Assembly (NCBI RefSeq): GCF_937468385.1
Contig: NZ_CALBWS010000008.1
Span: 82,015-146,014, forward strand
Reading direction: 5' to 3'
Length of the DNA stretch: 64,000 bases
Source: Neobacillus rhizosphaerae
GTDB taxonomy: Bacteria; Bacillota; Bacilli; Bacillales; Cytobacillaceae
The notes under the pieces were generated by a model. It was not told the origin of the DNA and did not search any database. It was given only the letters and a program-made list of their open reading frames with translations. Each line of letters begins with the position of its first letter. The stretch's first letter is position 1. A program made the translations under genes and the position numbers. Of this stretch, positions 51,511 to 60,105 are shown piece after piece.

Positions 51511-53277
51511 TTAATTTATATAATCTTTAAGCATGTCATATCCAACTTTTTCTTCATGAAACCAAGGAATAATAGCACACTTCTCAGCTTTGTTTTCATT
51601 TACTTCTTGAATCCATTCCTTTTCTGCCATAGCTTTTCCTTTTAAAATAGGATCGCTCGTATTTGTTCCAGATAAACTTTGATTAATTACCCACCATTGC
51701 GGATTAATACTAGCTCGTCTTAGATCGACCTGTAATCTGGATGCTTCTAAAACAGGTGTCGCTTCCGCAAGTGTGACAATAACCACGGCTGTTTCTTTTG
51801 GATTTCGAATTTGAGGCAGTAGTTTTTTTGCATTTTTTGGCACTTCACCTGTTGATCGTTCAATTTCTCTACTATAAGACTGGGATGCATCTAATAATAG
51901 TAATGTATGCCCTGTAGGAGCTGTATCAATGACGACAATTTCATTTTCTGATCTAGCCACTACTTCAGCAAAAGCTTGAAACACGGCAATTTCTTCTGTA
52001 CACGGTGATTCTAAATCTTCTTTTAAATAAGCTAGACCAGCTTCATCTAAATCCTTACTTGATTTGGCTATTACATCAGCTTTATATTTTTCGACTTCTA
52101 CCTTTGGATTAACACAACTAATCGTTAAGTTTTGATTCAGTTGTTCATTTTGGAATTGATAGTCAAGGTGAGCAGCAGGATCGGTTGTAGTTAAATGAAC
52201 ACGATGTCCTTTTTCAACTAGACCAACAGCAATAGCAGATGCAACAGTTGTTTTTCCTACTCCACCTTTCCCCATTGTAAAAATCAGCTTAGTTTTGTTA
52301 GCCGAAAAATCATTAATTACATCTTTTAATCCTGAAAGATTGATAGATTGATTTTCTAAGGACCACACGGTTTCAGTATTCTCGTAAAGTTTGAATAGTT
52401 TTCGAAGGTTTTCTACACCTGTTAGAGAATAAGAAACATACGGTAACGAGTACTTAATGATCTCTTTTGAATTTTTCGGCATTTGTGTTAATGCATCTCG
52501 TTGACGATGATAAAAAGCCGATGATACTTCATCATCCTCATTGTGTTGCTGAAGAAGTCCATTAATGATGATCATTTGGTTTTTGATTCCGATCTCCATC
52601 AGCTCTTTAGAAGCACGGTCTGCTTCTAAAAGGGATGAAACATCTGGTCTTGATACTAGTAGTAAAGTAGTTGCATCTGGATTAGAAAGAGCAGATACAG
52701 CTTTTGAATAAAGCTCTTTTTTATCCACTAATCCAGATAAAGGGCCTAAGCATGACGCGCCATGTGTACTTTCTTCTAAAAATCCATTCCAAGCAGTAGG
52801 AAGCTGCAAAAGCCGTAACGTATGACCTGTTGGGGCTGTATCAAAAATAACATGGTCATAAAGATTCACGATCTCACTATTGGTAAGAAAACCAGTAAAT
52901 TCATCGAATGCGGCAATTTCTACTGTGCAAGCACCTGATAATTGCTCTTCCATTGTTGCAACAACTGCTTCTGGAAATATTCCGCGATAAGGACCAACAA
53001 CACCTTCACGGTAAGCTTTTGCAGAGCTTTCAGGATCAATATTACTCGCAAATAAATTTCCAACAGCCGGAACTGCTTTTGGTGTGCTGGTTAATTCGAT
53101 TCCAAAAACATCTTGTAGGTTAGAAGCAGGATCTGTACTAATCAATAACACTTTTTTTCCACTGTCAGCTAATGCGACTGCTGTTGCACATGCTGTTGAT
53201 GTTTTTCCTACTCCACCTTTTCCAGTTAAAAATAAAAATTGAGTCTGAACATAATTTGGACTGAATACTGGATACAT
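51511..53277 (-). CDS. arsA: ArsA arsenite efflux ATPase
   Basis: A two-domain ArsA of 588 residues. Two deviant Walker A motifs (TGKGGVGKTSTA near residue 19 and MGKGGVGKTTVA near 335) and two switch II/DTAPTGHTLRLL-type blocks (DTAPTGHTLRL, DTAPTGHTLLL) show both halves intact. Metal-binding Cys lie in SGACTVEIAAF and ESPCTEEIAVF. ATG 53277 has GGAAGAAGG upstream. It energises arsenite extrusion and receives As(III) from ArsD, encoded just upstream. Acr3 pumps normally work without ArsA, but arsDA-acr3 operons are known. Confidence 0.92.
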   Translation of the reverse strand: MYPVFSPNYVQTQFLFLTGKGGVGKTSTACATAVALADSGKKVLLISTDPASNLQDVFGIELTSTPKAVPAVGNLFASNIDPESSAKAYREGVVGPYRGIFPEAVVATMEEQLSGACTVEIAAFDEFTGFLTNSEIVNLYDHVIFDTAPTGHTLRLLQLPTAWNGFLEESTHGASCLGPLSGLVDKKELYSKAVSALSNPDATTLLLVSRPDVSSLLEADRASKELMEIGIKNQMIIINGLLQQHNEDDEVSSAFYHRQRDALTQMPKNSKEIIKYSLPYVSYSLTGVENLRKLFKLYENTETVWSLENQSINLSGLKDVINDFSANKTKLIFTMGKGGVGKTTVASAIAVGLVEKGHRVHLTTTDPAAHLDYQFQNEQLNQNLTISCVNPKVEVEKYKADVIAKSSKDLDEAGLAYLKEDLESPCTEEIAVFQAFAEVVARSENEIVVIDTAPTGHTLLLLDASQSYSREIERSTGEVPKNAKKLLPQIRNPKETAVVIVTLAEATPVLEASRLQVDLRRASINPQWWVINQSLSGTNTSDPILKGKAMAEKEWIQEVNENKAEKCAIIPWFHEEKVGYDMLKDYIN

Positions 53278-53300
53278 GATTCTTCCTTCTTCCAAAATGG

Positions 53301-53663
53301 TTATAGTTGGTTTAAATTGATCGAAAGTCGTACTTTTGGTTTTTCATTTAGCTCCTCTTCGTTTACTTCAAACCATGCTGCGAATTCTTCATTGGTTGGA
53401 TAACTCCCCACTTTAACGCACTTGTCATTGACTAAAACAACTGGTAAGGCATCGGGACCTTTTTCCTTAAATACACGAGTTATTTCATCGTTTTCAGCGA
53501 ACTTATCAGGATTTGATGTTAATTGGTATCGTTTAATGTTAAAGCCTTTTTTCTCTAATGAATAAACAGCAGCTGCCACTCTCGTTAACTCTGGATCGAC
53601 ACTTGGACCACAAACCCCTGTTGAGCAACACATCGCAGGGTCAAAAATTTCAACCTTATTCAT
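53301..53663 (-). CDS. arsD: ArsD arsenic metallochaperone
   Basis: A 120-residue ArsD with TTGGAGG upstream of ATG 53663. The arsenite-binding Cys12, Cys13 and Cys18 are present in DPAMCCSTGVCGPSVDPEL. A thioredoxin-like fold follows (GFNIKRYQLTSNPDKFAEN, DALPVVLVNDKCVKVGSYP). It delivers As(III) to ArsA, whose gene follows after 23 bases. The hairpin in the 92-base gap before it may adjust expression relative to arsC. Confidence 0.92.
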   Translation of the reverse strand: MNKVEIFDPAMCCSTGVCGPSVDPELTRVAAAVYSLEKKGFNIKRYQLTSNPDKFAENDEITRVFKEKGPDALPVVLVNDKCVKVGSYPTNEEFAAWFEVNEEELNEKPKVRLSINLNQL

Positions 53664-53755
53664 GTTAATACCTCCAATATATTATTAAATAAGCATTTGC
53701 TTATTTATTTCTTTAAAGAATAACCAAAAGAATGCACTCTTGGTTATTGGTTATA

Positions 53756-54178
53756 TTATTCTCCTGTTTCACTAAAACGGTAGATTCTATCTCCAATCTC
53801 ATCACGGACACGCTGAAAGAATGCCCATTTTTCCTCATCTGTCCCTTGTGCTTTTGCTGGGTCATCAAATCCCCAATGCACTCGTTTTACTTTTGGTGGG
53901 GTAATTGGGCATTTGTCAGCTGCATCACCACATAGCGTTACAACTAAATCTGCATTGTTTAAATAAGCTGCATCAATAATATCAGAAGTTTGATTTGAAA
54001 TATCGATTCCAGCTTCTTTCATCGCTTTTACAGCATTGGGGTTTAACCCGTGTGCTTCAATACCCGCACTGCGTACTTCCCACTCATCACCTAAATATTT
54101 CTTTGCCCAACCTTCAGCCATTTGGCTTCGACAAGAATTTCCTGTACATAAAAAATAAAGTGTTTTTTTATTTTCCAT
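53756..54178 (-). CDS. arsC: Arsenate reductase (thioredoxin-coupled)
   Basis: A 140-residue low-molecular-weight-phosphatase-type ArsC. The P-loop [14 protein letters not shown] supplies the nucleophile Cys, and the second and third redox Cys are in [16 protein letters not shown]. This is the B. subtilis/S. aureus pI258 type that needs thioredoxin. AGGAGG precedes ATG 54178. It reduces arsenate to arsenite for export by Acr3. Loss of the operon's own trxB copy means chromosomal thioredoxin reductase must serve. Confidence 0.93.
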   Translation of the reverse strand: MENKKTLYFLCTGNSCRSQMAEGWAKKYLGDEWEVRSAGIEAHGLNPNAVKAMKEAGIDISNQTSDIIDAAYLNNADLVVTLCGDAADKCPITPPKVKRVHWGFDDPAKAQGTDEEKWAFFQRVRDEIGDRIYRFSETGE

Positions 54179-54228
54179 TAAAAAAATCCCTCCTGATTCT
54201 CCTTTATTATTAAGTAAATAAGAGCTCT

Positions 54229-55287
54229 CTATAATTTAATAGTTTCAAAATATTTCTTTCCCCACCGTAATGCAACATTAACAAGGGCGATGAGGACAGG
54301 AACTTCGACCAACGGTCCAATAACGGCAGCAAAGGCTGCGCCACTGTTAATCCCAAAAACGGCTACAGCAACAGCAATCGCTAATTCAAAGTTATTACTT
54401 GCAGCCGTAAAGGAAAGTGCAGCTGTAACTGGATAGGAAGCACCCGCTTTACGTGATGCAAAGAAAGATACAGTAAACATAATTAAGAAGTAAATAAGCA
54501 ATGGAATCGCAATTCGAACCACATCAAGTGGTAAAGCAATAATCTGATCACCCTTTAAAGAAAACATCATGACAATCGTAAATAATAAGGCAATCAACGT
54601 GAAAGGAGAGATTTTCGGTAAAAACTTGCCTTCATACCATTCCTTTCCCTTTATTTTTAATCCGATAAAACGTGTTAACATTCCCGCAACAAACGGGATG
54701 CCCAAATAAATAAGGACACTTTTTGCGATCTCCCACATCGAAATCACGATCGCCATATTTTCTAATCCAAATACGCCGGGAAGGACATTTAAAAAGAAAT
54801 AAGCAAAAACAGAATAAAATAAGATCTGAAACACAGAGTTAAATGCTACTAATCCCGCTACATATTCACGATCTCCACGAGCTAAATCATTCCAGACAAT
54901 GACCATGGCAATACAACGAGCGAGACCTATCATGATTAAACCTGCCATATATTCTGGTTTATCATGTAAAAAGATAATCGCTAAAAAGAACATTAAAAAT
55001 GGTCCTAACAACCAGTTCTGAAATAAAGAAAGTAGAAGGACTTTCCAATCCTTAAAAACGCGCCACATTTCTTCATACTTTACCTTTGCAAGTGGTGGGT
55101 ACATCATAATAATCAATCCGATGGCAATCGGAATATTCGTTGTCCCGACAGAAAAGGTATCCAATACGGTTTTAAAATTTGGTGACACCACACTAATAAT
55201 GATTCCAAACGCCATGGCCGCAAATATCCATAGTGTTAAATATCGATCTAAAAAGGATAACTTTTTCGTGACACTTTCATTTGACAT
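54229..55287 (-). CDS. arsB: Acr3-type arsenite efflux permease
   Basis: A 352-residue Acr3 (BART superfamily) permease with about 10 TM helices. ATG 55287 follows GAAGGAG. Family blocks: [59 protein letters not shown] (conserved Cys), and [29 protein letters not shown]. It exports arsenite across the membrane. It is the Acr3 family, not the larger ArsB. The symbol arsB follows B. subtilis usage; acr3 is equally valid. Confidence 0.92.
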   Translation of the reverse strand: MSNESVTKKLSFLDRYLTLWIFAAMAFGIIISVVSPNFKTVLDTFSVGTTNIPIAIGLIIMMYPPLAKVKYEEMWRVFKDWKVLLLSLFQNWLLGPFLMFFLAIIFLHDKPEYMAGLIMIGLARCIAMVIVWNDLARGDREYVAGLVAFNSVFQILFYSVFAYFFLNVLPGVFGLENMAIVISMWEIAKSVLIYLGIPFVAGMLTRFIGLKIKGKEWYEGKFLPKISPFTLIALLFTIVMMFSLKGDQIIALPLDVVRIAIPLLIYFLIMFTVSFFASRKAGASYPVTAALSFTAASNNFELAIAVAVAVFGINSGAAFAAVIGPLVEVPVLIALVNVALRWGKKYFETIKL

Positions 55288-55312
55288 CTTCTTCACTCCT
55301 TCTAGATGTTCT

Positions 55313-55609
55313 TTAACAATCACATTTTATGATTGATATTTCTTCCAACTGATTAATAATGGCTTGAATATATGGTGGTTGCATTTCATTTAATCGATAA
55401 TGCTTCCATGTTCCTACTGGTCTTTCGACAATAATTCCAGCTTCTTTTAACTTTTTCAATTGTTGACTGACAGCAGGTTGAGAAATATTTAAAACATCAA
55501 CAAAATCACAAGCACATACTTCCCCTTTTTTAAGACAGGCTAACAGCTTTAAACGATTAGGATCACTTACGGCTTTTAACTGTTTCGCCATCAATTCTAT
55601 ATTGTTCAA
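55313..55609 (-). CDS. arsR: ArsR arsenic-responsive repressor
   Basis: A 98-residue ArsR/SmtB protein from TTG 55609 with GGGAGGAAAG upstream. The alpha-3 metal site CACDF (Cys-x-Cys, in the [12 protein letters not shown] helix) binds As(III), and the recognition helix is [17 protein letters not shown] further IIKCDC end has two more Cys. It heads the leftward arsR-acr3-arsC-arsD-arsA operon and should repress it until arsenite or antimonite binds. Confidence 0.93.
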   Translation of the reverse strand: MNNIELMAKQLKAVSDPNRLKLLACLKKGEVCACDFVDVLNISQPAVSQQLKKLKEAGIIVERPVGTWKHYRLNEMQPPYIQAIINQLEEISIIKCDC

Positions 55610-55641
55610 ATTATCTTTCCTCCCATTTGTATAATTATTTA

Positions 55642-55666
55642 CTTATATAATATTCTGCTTATATAA
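55642..55666 (-). promoter_or_regulatory. Putative ArsR operator
   Basis: Two copies of CTTATATAA (55642-55650 and 55658-55666) in the promoter region of arsR. ArsR sites are AT-rich with such repeated half-sites. Confidence 0.45.
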
Positions 55667-55805
55667 AGATTACAAGGGATATTTTTTGTAAAATAGAAAA
55701 GAAATTTTTTTACATTCTAGAACTGAAATGTTTATCTTTTTGTGGCTTTAAAATAAAGTTTGATAAAAAATATCTCGTAAACCCATATTTTACGAGTAAT
55801 AAAAA

Positions 55806-55841
55806 GAATCCATTTTGAAAAAAATTGATCAAAATGGATTC
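55806..55841. terminator. Long perfect hairpin
   Basis: GAATCCATTTTGA and TCAAAATGGATTC, a 13-base perfect stem. It lies between the EamA remnant and the ars operon, and no clear U-tract follows. Confidence 0.5.
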
Positions 55842-55898
55842 TTCTCCAGCAGATTTAAGATTGGTTTTTATAAAAAGTTTGATCATTTTCTTCCAATG

Positions 55899-55918
55899 TT
55901 GTTCAACAATCGCGCCCT
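55899..55918. repeat. GCCCGATTGTTGAA-type repeat, copy 4
   Basis: On the minus strand this reads GGGCGCGATTGTTGAACAAC. It lies between the ars operon and the EamA remnant. Confidence 0.5.
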
Positions 55919-56066
55919 TTAAGGGAATAACATAACTAATGATTTGAAACATCAACAAAAGAAAAAACTTGTATGAATTAATACGCTAGCAATTTTAAGA
56001 CGCTCAAAAAAGGTAACCAAACTTTTTCAACCACTAAAATCTACTTTATGCAAAGAGATTCGCCAT

Positions 56067-56276
56067 TTAATGATCTTTTATAGCCCATTTTCTAAAAATA
56101 TCCTTATTCGAAAATAAAACAGCTAAAAGAATGATAAATATACCAATCTTATGTTGCAAAAGTAATGGTTCATTTAAAATGAAATAGCCTAAAATCACGC
56201 CAATAACTGGGACAATATAGTTGCTGAAAGATGCAAATAGCGCTCCCTCTTCTTGAATCAAAAGATTATACAACAT
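56067..56276 (-). pseudogene. EamA (DMT) transporter C-terminal remnant
   Basis: A 69-residue leftward frame: LLIQEEGALFASFSNYIVPV then IGVILGYFILNEPLLLQHKI and two final hydrophobic stretches. This is the last two TM helices of a DrugMetabolite/EamA transporter. Upstream sequence is frame-broken (FHAESS-like debris near 56290). The intact EamA gene lies 77 bases upstream on the same strand, so this may be a decayed tandem duplicate. Confidence 0.7.
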
Positions 56277-56353
56277 GTAGACGATTCTGCGTGAAACATA
56301 CCTAGAATGATAAAAATTGAGAACCCCAAATGCAACTTATTACTAGTAAGAGG

Positions 56354-57274
56354 CTATACTTTTTCATTGTATCTGCCCCTTGCACCAAAGTAATTTGTAC
56401 CAACGACTCCTATAATGATAACAATTGTTCCAACTAGATGGTATAGATGAAATTCCTCCTTCAAAAAAATTACACCTGCTAAAATTGTAATGAGCGTAGC
56501 AAAATTACTGAAAACGCTCATTTTAGACGCGTCTATTTTTGATAAGGCATAGTTGGAGAGATATGACGTTCCTAAAGACGATAGTACACCTAAATATAAA
56601 ATGGCAACCACAAAATCTAGGTGCCCAAAAGGCTGCATAAATTGATGGACTGTACCATTTATCAAATGGTTTGTCAGTGCTAGTCCATTAAATGCAATAA
56701 ACCCAAACAAGGTCATTATATATGTGATGGTGAATAACGAATAGCGTTGTGTTAGCTTTCTGGCAAATACGTTGTATAGTGAGGCTGTAAGTGCTGAAAT
56801 TAAGATTAAACCACTCCCGAGTAGACTTGTATTTTTGTCCCCTACCCCGTTCATGTACATAATATACATCACACCGAGTACCGATAAGCTAATAGCTATT
56901 TTTTGACCACGTGTAGATGTTTCTTTTAAGAAGATACTTGCAAAAATTAACGTAAAAATTGGTACTGTTGCTTGAATAAGTCCAGCTTCAGATGATGACG
57001 CATGCACTAGTCCAAATACTTGAAAAGTAAAAAAGAATGTCGGATATAAGATGGCTAACAAGGCAATTAGCAGTACATCCTTTTTTGTTACTTTTATTGA
57101 TTCTTTTTTAAACACCATTAACACTGTGGCAGCGATCCATGCAATTGTAAACCGATGAGCCAATGTATCTAGTGGTGTTGCAACCGTTAATGTCACTTTG
57201 ACAAACATAAATGATAATCCGATAATTATTGCATAGATAGTTGCCGCAATATATGCTTTTCTTTTTTCAATCAT
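56354..57274 (-). CDS. EamA-family (DMT) transporter
   Basis: A 306-residue ten-TM EamA transporter; GAGGGAG lies 8 nt before ATG 57274. Two EamA repeats are seen: LSFMFVKVTLTVATPLDTLAHRFTIAW with IFASIFLKE, and TASLYNVFARKL with SSLGTSYLSNYALSKIDASKMSVFSNFATLITILAGVIFLKE. It probably exports a metabolite such as an amino acid. The divergent MocR-type regulator 119 bases away, sharing a palindrome, is the usual control arrangement for this transporter family. Confidence 0.88.
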   Translation of the reverse strand: MIEKRKAYIAATIYAIIIGLSFMFVKVTLTVATPLDTLAHRFTIAWIAATVLMVFKKESIKVTKKDVLLIALLAILYPTFFFTFQVFGLVHASSSEAGLIQATVPIFTLIFASIFLKETSTRGQKIAISLSVLGVMYIMYMNGVGDKNTSLLGSGLILISALTASLYNVFARKLTQRYSLFTITYIMTLFGFIAFNGLALTNHLINGTVHQFMQPFGHLDFVVAILYLGVLSSLGTSYLSNYALSKIDASKMSVFSNFATLITILAGVIFLKEEFHLYHLVGTIVIIIGVVGTNYFGARGRYNEKV

Positions 57275-57351
57275 ATCGATTACTCCCTCTATATTTATCC
57301 GGCCGGTAGCACTATCGTAAGAGAAATTAGCAATTTTTACGATATAAAAAA

Positions 57352-57379
57352 TACACATCTGTACCGATACAGATGTGTA
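57352..57379. promoter_or_regulatory. MocR operator palindrome
   Basis: Twelve-base perfect arms, TACACATCTGTA and TACAGATGTGTA, flank CCGA. It lies in the divergent region and ends 14 bases before the mocR start, which fits autoregulation plus control of the EamA gene. Confidence 0.65.
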
Positions 57380-57393
57380 CGTGGAGGAATATT

Positions 57394-58734
57394 ATGCTCA
57401 AATATGAATGGATTTATCAATCACTTCTTCTGCAAATTCAATCTGGAGATTTACCGGCAGGTGCAAAATTACCCTCGATTCGAAATTTATCACAGCATTA
57501 TTCTTGTAGTAAAAGCACGATATTGGCTGCTCTAAAAAGATTGGAGGATCAACATATTATTTATGCCAGACCAAAAAGCGGATATTATGTTGTGGAAAAT
57601 CAAGTTTTCAAAACACCATCATTCACTGACAGCATTGACTTTGCCACATCATCTCCAACATGGCACGCATTTCCTTATAAAGACTTTCAACATTGTATTA
57701 ATAAAGCAATTGATACATATCAAGAAGAATTATTTCGCTATGGCACCCCAAAAGGTTTGCCCTTACTAATTGCAGAAGCTAAAAAACTCTTAGAATCTTA
57801 TCAAGTATTCACGCGTTCTGAACAGATTTTCATCACTTCCGGTGTTCAACAGGCTCTTTCTTTGCTGAGTATTATGCCGTTTCCAAATAATCGTTCTACC
57901 ATTTTAGTTGAACAACCAAGCTATCATTTATATTTGGATATGCTAAAAACCTATCGGCTGCCAGCAGTAGGCATCCAACGTACAGCGAAAGGTATTGATT
58001 TAAATCGACTAGAACAAATATTTCATGAAGAAGATATTAAATTTTTTTATACAATGCCACGCTTTCATAATCCTTTAGGGACGTCATACAGCAAAAAAGA
58101 AAAAGAGGCTATTTTACAGTTAGCCCACAAATATAATGTGTTTATTATAGAAGATGATTATTTAGCAGATTTTGAATACAATCTGAAGAACGATCCTCTT
58201 TTTGCAGAGGATTTCCACGAACAAGTCATCTATTTAAAAAGTTTCTCAAAAATTATGTTTCCGGGGTTAAGAGTTGGTCTAGCGGTTCTTCCGCAAACTA
58301 TCATTAATACCTTTCAAAATTTCAAAATGACAGCGGATATCGATAGTTCTATGATTTCACAAGCCGCATTATATCTCTATTTGAAAAGTGGTATGTTTGA
58401 ACATAATAAAACGAATGTAAGTAACATTTATCATGAACGCGCGAAAATCCTTCTTCAATCTCTACAAAATCATTTATCTATGTACGACTCATCATCAGAA
58501 ATTGTTATGCACGGTCATATTGTGATACCTAAGCAAGTGAATATGAAATCATTTATACATCATTTGCGTGAACAGCAAATATATCTGGATTCAGTTGAAA
58601 GGAACTATTTAGATGATTTTTACCATGAACGGATTTTGAAGTTGAATGTTTCGAATGTTGACGAACATCGAATTGAAGAAGGTATTAAGAAAATTGCAAG
58701 CACATTAAAAAAAACCGAAAACTACTTTTTATAA
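57394..58734 (+). CDS. MocR-family PLP-dependent transcriptional regulator
   Basis: A 446-residue GntR/aminotransferase fusion; GGAGG lies 7-8 nt before ATG 57394. The N-terminal winged helix reads IQSGDLPAGAKLPSIRNLSQHYSCSKSTILAALKRL. The C-terminal fold-type-I domain has FYTMPRFHNPLGTSYS, EDDYLADFEYN (the Asp that contacts PLP) and SFSKIMFPGLRVG (the Schiff-base Lys). MocR proteins sense PLP or amino acids and often regulate the adjacent divergent gene, here an EamA transporter. Confidence 0.9.
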   Translation: MLKYEWIYQSLLLQIQSGDLPAGAKLPSIRNLSQHYSCSKSTILAALKRLEDQHIIYARPKSGYYVVENQVFKTPSFTDSIDFATSSPTWHAFPYKDFQHCINKAIDTYQEELFRYGTPKGLPLLIAEAKKLLESYQVFTRSEQIFITSGVQQALSLLSIMPFPNNRSTILVEQPSYHLYLDMLKTYRLPAVGIQRTAKGIDLNRLEQIFHEEDIKFFYTMPRFHNPLGTSYSKKEKEAILQLAHKYNVFIIEDDYLADFEYNLKNDPLFAEDFHEQVIYLKSFSKIMFPGLRVGLAVLPQTIINTFQNFKMTADIDSSMISQAALYLYLKSGMFEHNKTNVSNIYHERAKILLQSLQNHLSMYDSSSEIVMHGHIVIPKQVNMKSFIHHLREQQIYLDSVERNYLDDFYHERILKLNVSNVDEHRIEEGIKKIASTLKKTENYFL

Positions 58735-58807
58735 ATGCTTGAACAAGGAATAAAAAAGAGCTAGCAAAAATACCGCTAACTCTCGTATTGATCAATAAAT
58801 GGCCTAA

Positions 58808-59905
58808 TTACAATCTTTGAATCAACCAATAAAATGCCAGCACAAAAATAAGGCAAGACGTTGAAATCATCATTTTACGATACCACGGGAACCTTCGCAG
58901 CCATAGCAAGAAGGGAAGTAATAGGCATAGGACCATGAGCTGGCCCGCTTCCACACCTAAATTAAACGTCAGGAGTGAGCCAATCAGATTGCTCTTTGGA
59001 AGTCCTGTTTCGGCCAAAGCCCCGGCGAAGCCCATACCGTGAATCAGGCCAAATATGGCTGTCAATATCCACCGCCATTTCGCCTTTTGAACAAACATAT
59101 TTTCCACGGCCACGTAACAGATCGTTAGGGCAATCAAGGCTTCGATCCAATGCGAACTGACCTGAATACGGTCGGTGGCCACCAAGAATAGTGTTATGCT
59201 GTGGGCGATTGTAAAAGCAGTAACAATTTTCAACGCATCCTTGAAGCGAGATGCGATTAATACTAAGGATAACAAAAACAGCAAATGATCATAACCTGTC
59301 AAAATGTGTTCGATTCCAAGCTTAAAGTATTTCCACAAAACAGCGCCAATCTTAGGCTGAGGAACGTTGCTCAGATTATCACTTTTAGTACTATCAATAT
59401 GGGGAAGGTTGATCAGAATATCTCTATTAGTGCTATCAATCATATCCTGCTGAAAATATTCCCCTGCATGGACCATGAGTACACTCGTATGAGCAGGCGC
59501 ATCGTCAAACACCAGATCGTAATGAAGATTAAATTGTTCGATTTCTTCATCGGCGATAAACCTCAGTTGAAATTCCACGCCTCTTGCGGCACCCTTTTGC
59601 GCCATGTTCATCGAAACCAATTCCATCGTTAAGGGCTTCGAATCCGCATCTATGCGAAGAACTTTCTGTAGATAGGATTCGATTTTTTGCGAGGCCAGTT
59701 CATCGTTCACTTGATTATCCAAGTCAGTACCGAATTGTGGAAACAAGTCTCTTTGTTCAATAAAAAGATCATAGAGAATCTCGTTCCCTTCAATGTTTAA
59801 ATCCGAGTAATTCATATTTATGGAATGCGCAAGTGAAGTTGTGGCAGTCCCAAAAAATAATAAGATCATGATGATGAACATGGACAGAAATGAACGCTGC
59901 TTCAT
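58808..59905 (-). CDS. HupE/UreJ-family membrane protein
   Basis: A 365-residue protein with AGAGG before ATG 59905. A signal peptide or first TM (FLSMFIIMILLFFGTATTSLAHS) precedes an extracellular domain (about 25-200), and then six TM helices carry the HupE/UreJ signature: HILTGYDHLLFLLSLVLIAS, IAHSITLFLVATD and LIHGMGFAGALAETGLP. Members are linked to nickel or other metal uptake, though the large N-domain type is uncharacterised. Base composition is visibly more GC-rich than the genes to its left, suggesting acquisition together with the metallophosphoesterase gene. Confidence 0.82.
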   Translation of the reverse strand: MKQRSFLSMFIIMILLFFGTATTSLAHSINMNYSDLNIEGNEILYDLFIEQRDLFPQFGTDLDNQVNDELASQKIESYLQKVLRIDADSKPLTMELVSMNMAQKGAARGVEFQLRFIADEEIEQFNLHYDLVFDDAPAHTSVLMVHAGEYFQQDMIDSTNRDILINLPHIDSTKSDNLSNVPQPKIGAVLWKYFKLGIEHILTGYDHLLFLLSLVLIASRFKDALKIVTAFTIAHSITLFLVATDRIQVSSHWIEALIALTICYVAVENMFVQKAKWRWILTAIFGLIHGMGFAGALAETGLPKSNLIGSLLTFNLGVEAGQLMVLCLLLPFLLWLRRFPWYRKMMISTSCLIFVLAFYWLIQRL

Positions 59906-59997
59906 AGCGGAACCTCTTTTCATGAAATGTTAGTATTACAATCTGCAATATAGTTTATCCGGTTACGAACGTTCATTCTGCAACTTGAACATAATAA

Positions 59998-60020
59998 GGG
60001 GGAGAAAATTGATCTCCCCC
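59998..60020 (-). terminator. Terminator hairpin after the metallophosphoesterase gene
   Basis: GGGGGAGA and TCTCCCCC form a perfect 8-base stem. The U-tract is weak in the leftward direction. Confidence 0.55.
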
Positions 60021-60105
60021 TGTTTCATTACCGATCCATCCTAAATTTCACTAATGTGATGACACCTGCGTGAATTCAATACAATAAATTCTTTTAAGTT
60101 AGAAG

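Larger units (their letters stand above)
55610..56066. other. Gap upstream of ars operon
   Basis: This 457-base gap holds the ars promoter and operator, two hairpins (TCGTAAA/TTTACGA near 55775-55795, and 55806-55841), and a copy of the GTTGAA repeat at 55899. The leftward open frame at 55710-55958 crosses the hairpin and is not a credible gene. Confidence 0.4.

Noticed and set aside
30216..55918. CRISPR array or integron attC reading of the GTTGAA repeats
   Set aside because: Only four dispersed copies, with no regular spacing, no cas genes and no integrase in the window.
55710..55958. Leftward open frame of 82 codons upstream of the ars operon
   Set aside because: It crosses a perfect hairpin and the GTTGAA repeat, and shows no family or start signal.
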